From Candidatus Aalborgicola bjergmarkensis (GTDB lineage: Bacteria > Pseudomonadota > Gammaproteobacteria > Burkholderiales > Burkholderiaceae_C): 64,000 nt of DNA. The stretch is taken from NCBI GenBank assembly GCA_016708725.1, contig JADJFE010000011.1:12329-76328 (forward strand), given 5' to 3'. The notes beneath the pieces were generated by a model. That model saw only the letters and a list, made by a program, of their open reading frames with translations. It was not told the origin of the DNA and did no database searches. Shown here piece by piece: positions 62,286 to 64,000 of the stretch. Numbering within the stretch: the stretch's first letter is position 1; the number at the start of each line of letters is the position of its first letter. The position numbers and the translations under genes are program-made.

Positions 62286-62925
62286 GGTAGTCCAAATTCG
62301 TAGTGATGATGGTGCTCACCCGCCCATAGCGTTGATCCATCAGACGAAAGAACGCGTTGGTCTGTTCTGTCTTCAAGTTCAAGTAACCCAGCTCGTCAAT
62401 GCAAAGCGGCTGCATACGTGCAAGCGCCGTGAGCAGCTTGGTTGTGGAGCGATCTGCCAGCGAGGCATACAGCTCATCGAGCAGCGCCTGCGCACTGTAA
62501 AAGCGCCCCGCCAGCCATTGATGCAGGCCTGGCGCAATAGTCCCAGAGCGATGCCGGTCTTGCCGGTGCCGGTGCCACCAATGAGCACCATATTGTCGGC
62601 GCGACGCACAAACTCCAAGTCGGCAAGACCGAGGATTTGTGCCTTATTCACCCCGCTTTGGCGATCAAAGGGAAAGGTGTCGATCGTCCATTGCCAGGGC
62701 AGGTGTGCCTGCGCCACCCGATTGACTAATGAGCGTTCCCGCTGAAACGAAGCCTGCTCGCTTAGCAGGGCGTTGCACCACCTCTGCGCAAGAGGTGCCA
62801 TTGCGCTCAGCGCGATCAAGTTCGCTGTCCAGCACACGCGCCATGCCTTTGAATTTCAACTCCGTTAGCAATGCGTGCAAGGCCTCACGCGGGGTCGGGG
62901 TCGCTGTCGTTTTTGGTTTGCTCAT
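62286..62925 (-). pseudogene. istB: istB of IS21-A, 5' part (frameshifted, split by IS21-B)
   Basis: It starts MSKPKTTATPTPREALHALL and continues LDSELDRAERNGTSCAEVVQ. An extra C near 62762 shifts the frame to LLSEQASFQRERSLVNRVAQ, GVNKAQILGLADLEFVRRAD and the Walker A IGGTGTGKTGIALGLLR. A lost G near 62505 shifts again to FYSAQALLDELYASLADRS and PLCIDELGYLNLKTEQTNAF. It is cut at NLDY by IS21-B; the last part is at 57831-57657. Confidence 0.87.
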
Positions 62926-64000
62926 CGTCTTTATCATCCGGTTCATTGGGGAGGTTGTCATGGCTGCTCTCACCTAGCGCAAAGAAGTCGCCTGCCACAT
63001 GGCGCAACACCATGGACTCCAGTCGCGTCAAATCAAACAGACCGTACTTGAGCGCCTGCTCCAGCGCGACTAGGAACGGCTGCGCTGGGTAGGTCCGTTT
63101 AATCTGTAGCAGTCGGTTCAGTGCCCGTGTACCACGCCCATTGAGGTGCTTGATGAGCGCCGTGACGTACGCATCAAGAACAGGAGATTGGCCACACAAC
63201 AACTGCGCCTGTAGCGAAGGCTGGCGAGGCGTGCGTTTTGGTATGGTGATGCCCGGGCAAGGTGGAGCGCGCATCACGCACACCCACCAAGCGGGGATGA
63301 CTGGCCACCAGGGTACGTTTGTAATGAATCTCGATACTGGCGTAATGCTTGTACACCGTCACCGTCTTACTCACCAGTCGCTCGGGGGTTGAATACCGGT
63401 TGGTGTCGACGCTGACAAAACCGTACAAGTCCACCACCCGCTCAAACACCTCGTAGACTGCTGGCAAGACGATTGACAGGCTGGTGAGGTAAGGCTTCTC
63501 CATCACGTACGCCACCTCAGGTGCCATGCCCAGACTGCGTTTTGGCTTGGCATTGGCCACTTCAACGCACCACTTGAGCGCCTGTGCGTTCAAGTCATCG
63601 AAAGAGCTAAAACTGCGCCCAGGCAGGAAGTTGTCCTCAACCCATGCAAAGGGGCGCTCGATTCTGGCTTTGCGATCAGGGTCATTGACACGGTGTGCCA
63701 TAAACTTGAAGCCCAGGGCGCGTGCAAAGGCGGCCATCTCTGGTGCGAATACCGCATCAGGCCCAGCACCACCAGCGAGAATGACGCTGGTATTGTCGAT
63801 CACGCAAAGTGGGCAAGTGCCGTCCATGAACTGGGCTGCGCGCAACAAGAAGTCCTTGGCCTCAAAGCGGGTAAATCGTGGGTAGTACCAGATAAACAAA
63901 CGCCGCGAGTACGCCAAGGTCAGACCTGCACACTGGGCGGTAATGCTCTTGCCCGCCACCTCCATCTTATGGGGCGATGTGTCTGCTGCATCTCCTGGCC
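62885..64000 (-). pseudogene. istA: istA of IS21-A, C-terminal part, runs off the window
   Basis: The integrase core is visible: LFIWYYPRFTRFEAKDFLLR, LCVIDNTSVILAGG, EMAAFARALGFKFMAHRVND, ERPFAWVEDNFLPGRSFSSF. A frameshift near 63262 separates VGVRDARSTLPGHH from PKRTPRQPSLQAQLLCGQS and the C-terminal helices (LNRLLQIKRTYPAQPFLVAL). A further shift near 63985 is likely (EMQQ then DTSPHKMEVAGK in another frame). It overlaps the istB start by 41 bases, as usual in this family. Confidence 0.85.

Noticed and set aside
1..64000. tRNA or rRNA genes
   Set aside because: No T-arm (GGTTCGAATCC-like) with matching acceptor stem and no rRNA signature was noticed on either strand.

Overview
The window looks like chromosomal DNA of a betaproteobacterium in the Burkholderiales, most probably a Comamonadaceae relative of Rhodoferax or Polaromonas. 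This rests on the style of the glycogen and cbb3 oxidase clusters, the smc-zipA-ligA order, the epimerase-DUF2269-DUF4166 operon and the GC-rich codon use. It is inferred from recognised protein families; no database search was run.

From 1 to 41 kb the genes are intact and mostly housekeeping. Glycogen metabolism comes first: glgB (cut by the window edge) and glgP on the minus strand, divergent from overlapping glgC-glgA. Then come a CoA-transferase, a DEDDh exonuclease, and a cbb3 oxidase cluster transcribed as ccoI-ccoS-ccoN-ccoO-ccoQ-ccoP-fixH with an FNR/Anr-type box before ccoN. Next are a potF-like polyamine-binding protein, a two-component system, aroQ, a DegS-like protease, a cysteine-cluster protein with nif3, a secreted two-copy DUF1566 protein, smc-zipA-ligA, a membrane/epimerase operon, an AraC-type membrane regulator, a Cache-PAS-GGDEF-EAL protein and slyD.

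From about 38.8 to 52.5 kb lies an accessory island. It holds a DUF1016 nuclease, a tyrosine-phosphatase-fold protein, three toxin-antitoxin pairs (PIN/Phd, RelE/YefM, GNAT/DUF1778), a truncated PIN gene, two Rpn-family nucleases (one with a broken end), an S41-ankyrin protein, an IS110 transposase, and an M48 protease fused to a pilin-like helix. Short gene fragments are duplicated around the island, so it looks like a recombination mosaic.

From 52.5 kb to the end there is a nest of mobile elements. IS21-C carries a 3.3-kb four-gene serine-recombinase element inside its istA; removing that element restores the reading frame exactly. IS21-A (minus strand) is split in its istB by IS21-B, which has 5-bp GGTAG target duplications. 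IS21-B has an IS1595-family element inserted in its own istB. Most of the IS21 genes carry extra single-base frameshifts, so few of them look functional.

Across the window at least eleven diverged copies of an intergenic ATAGCT...CCGCAC repeat are visible, singly, in inverted pairs, or in a long form of about 150 bp. No tRNA, rRNA or CRISPR array was found.
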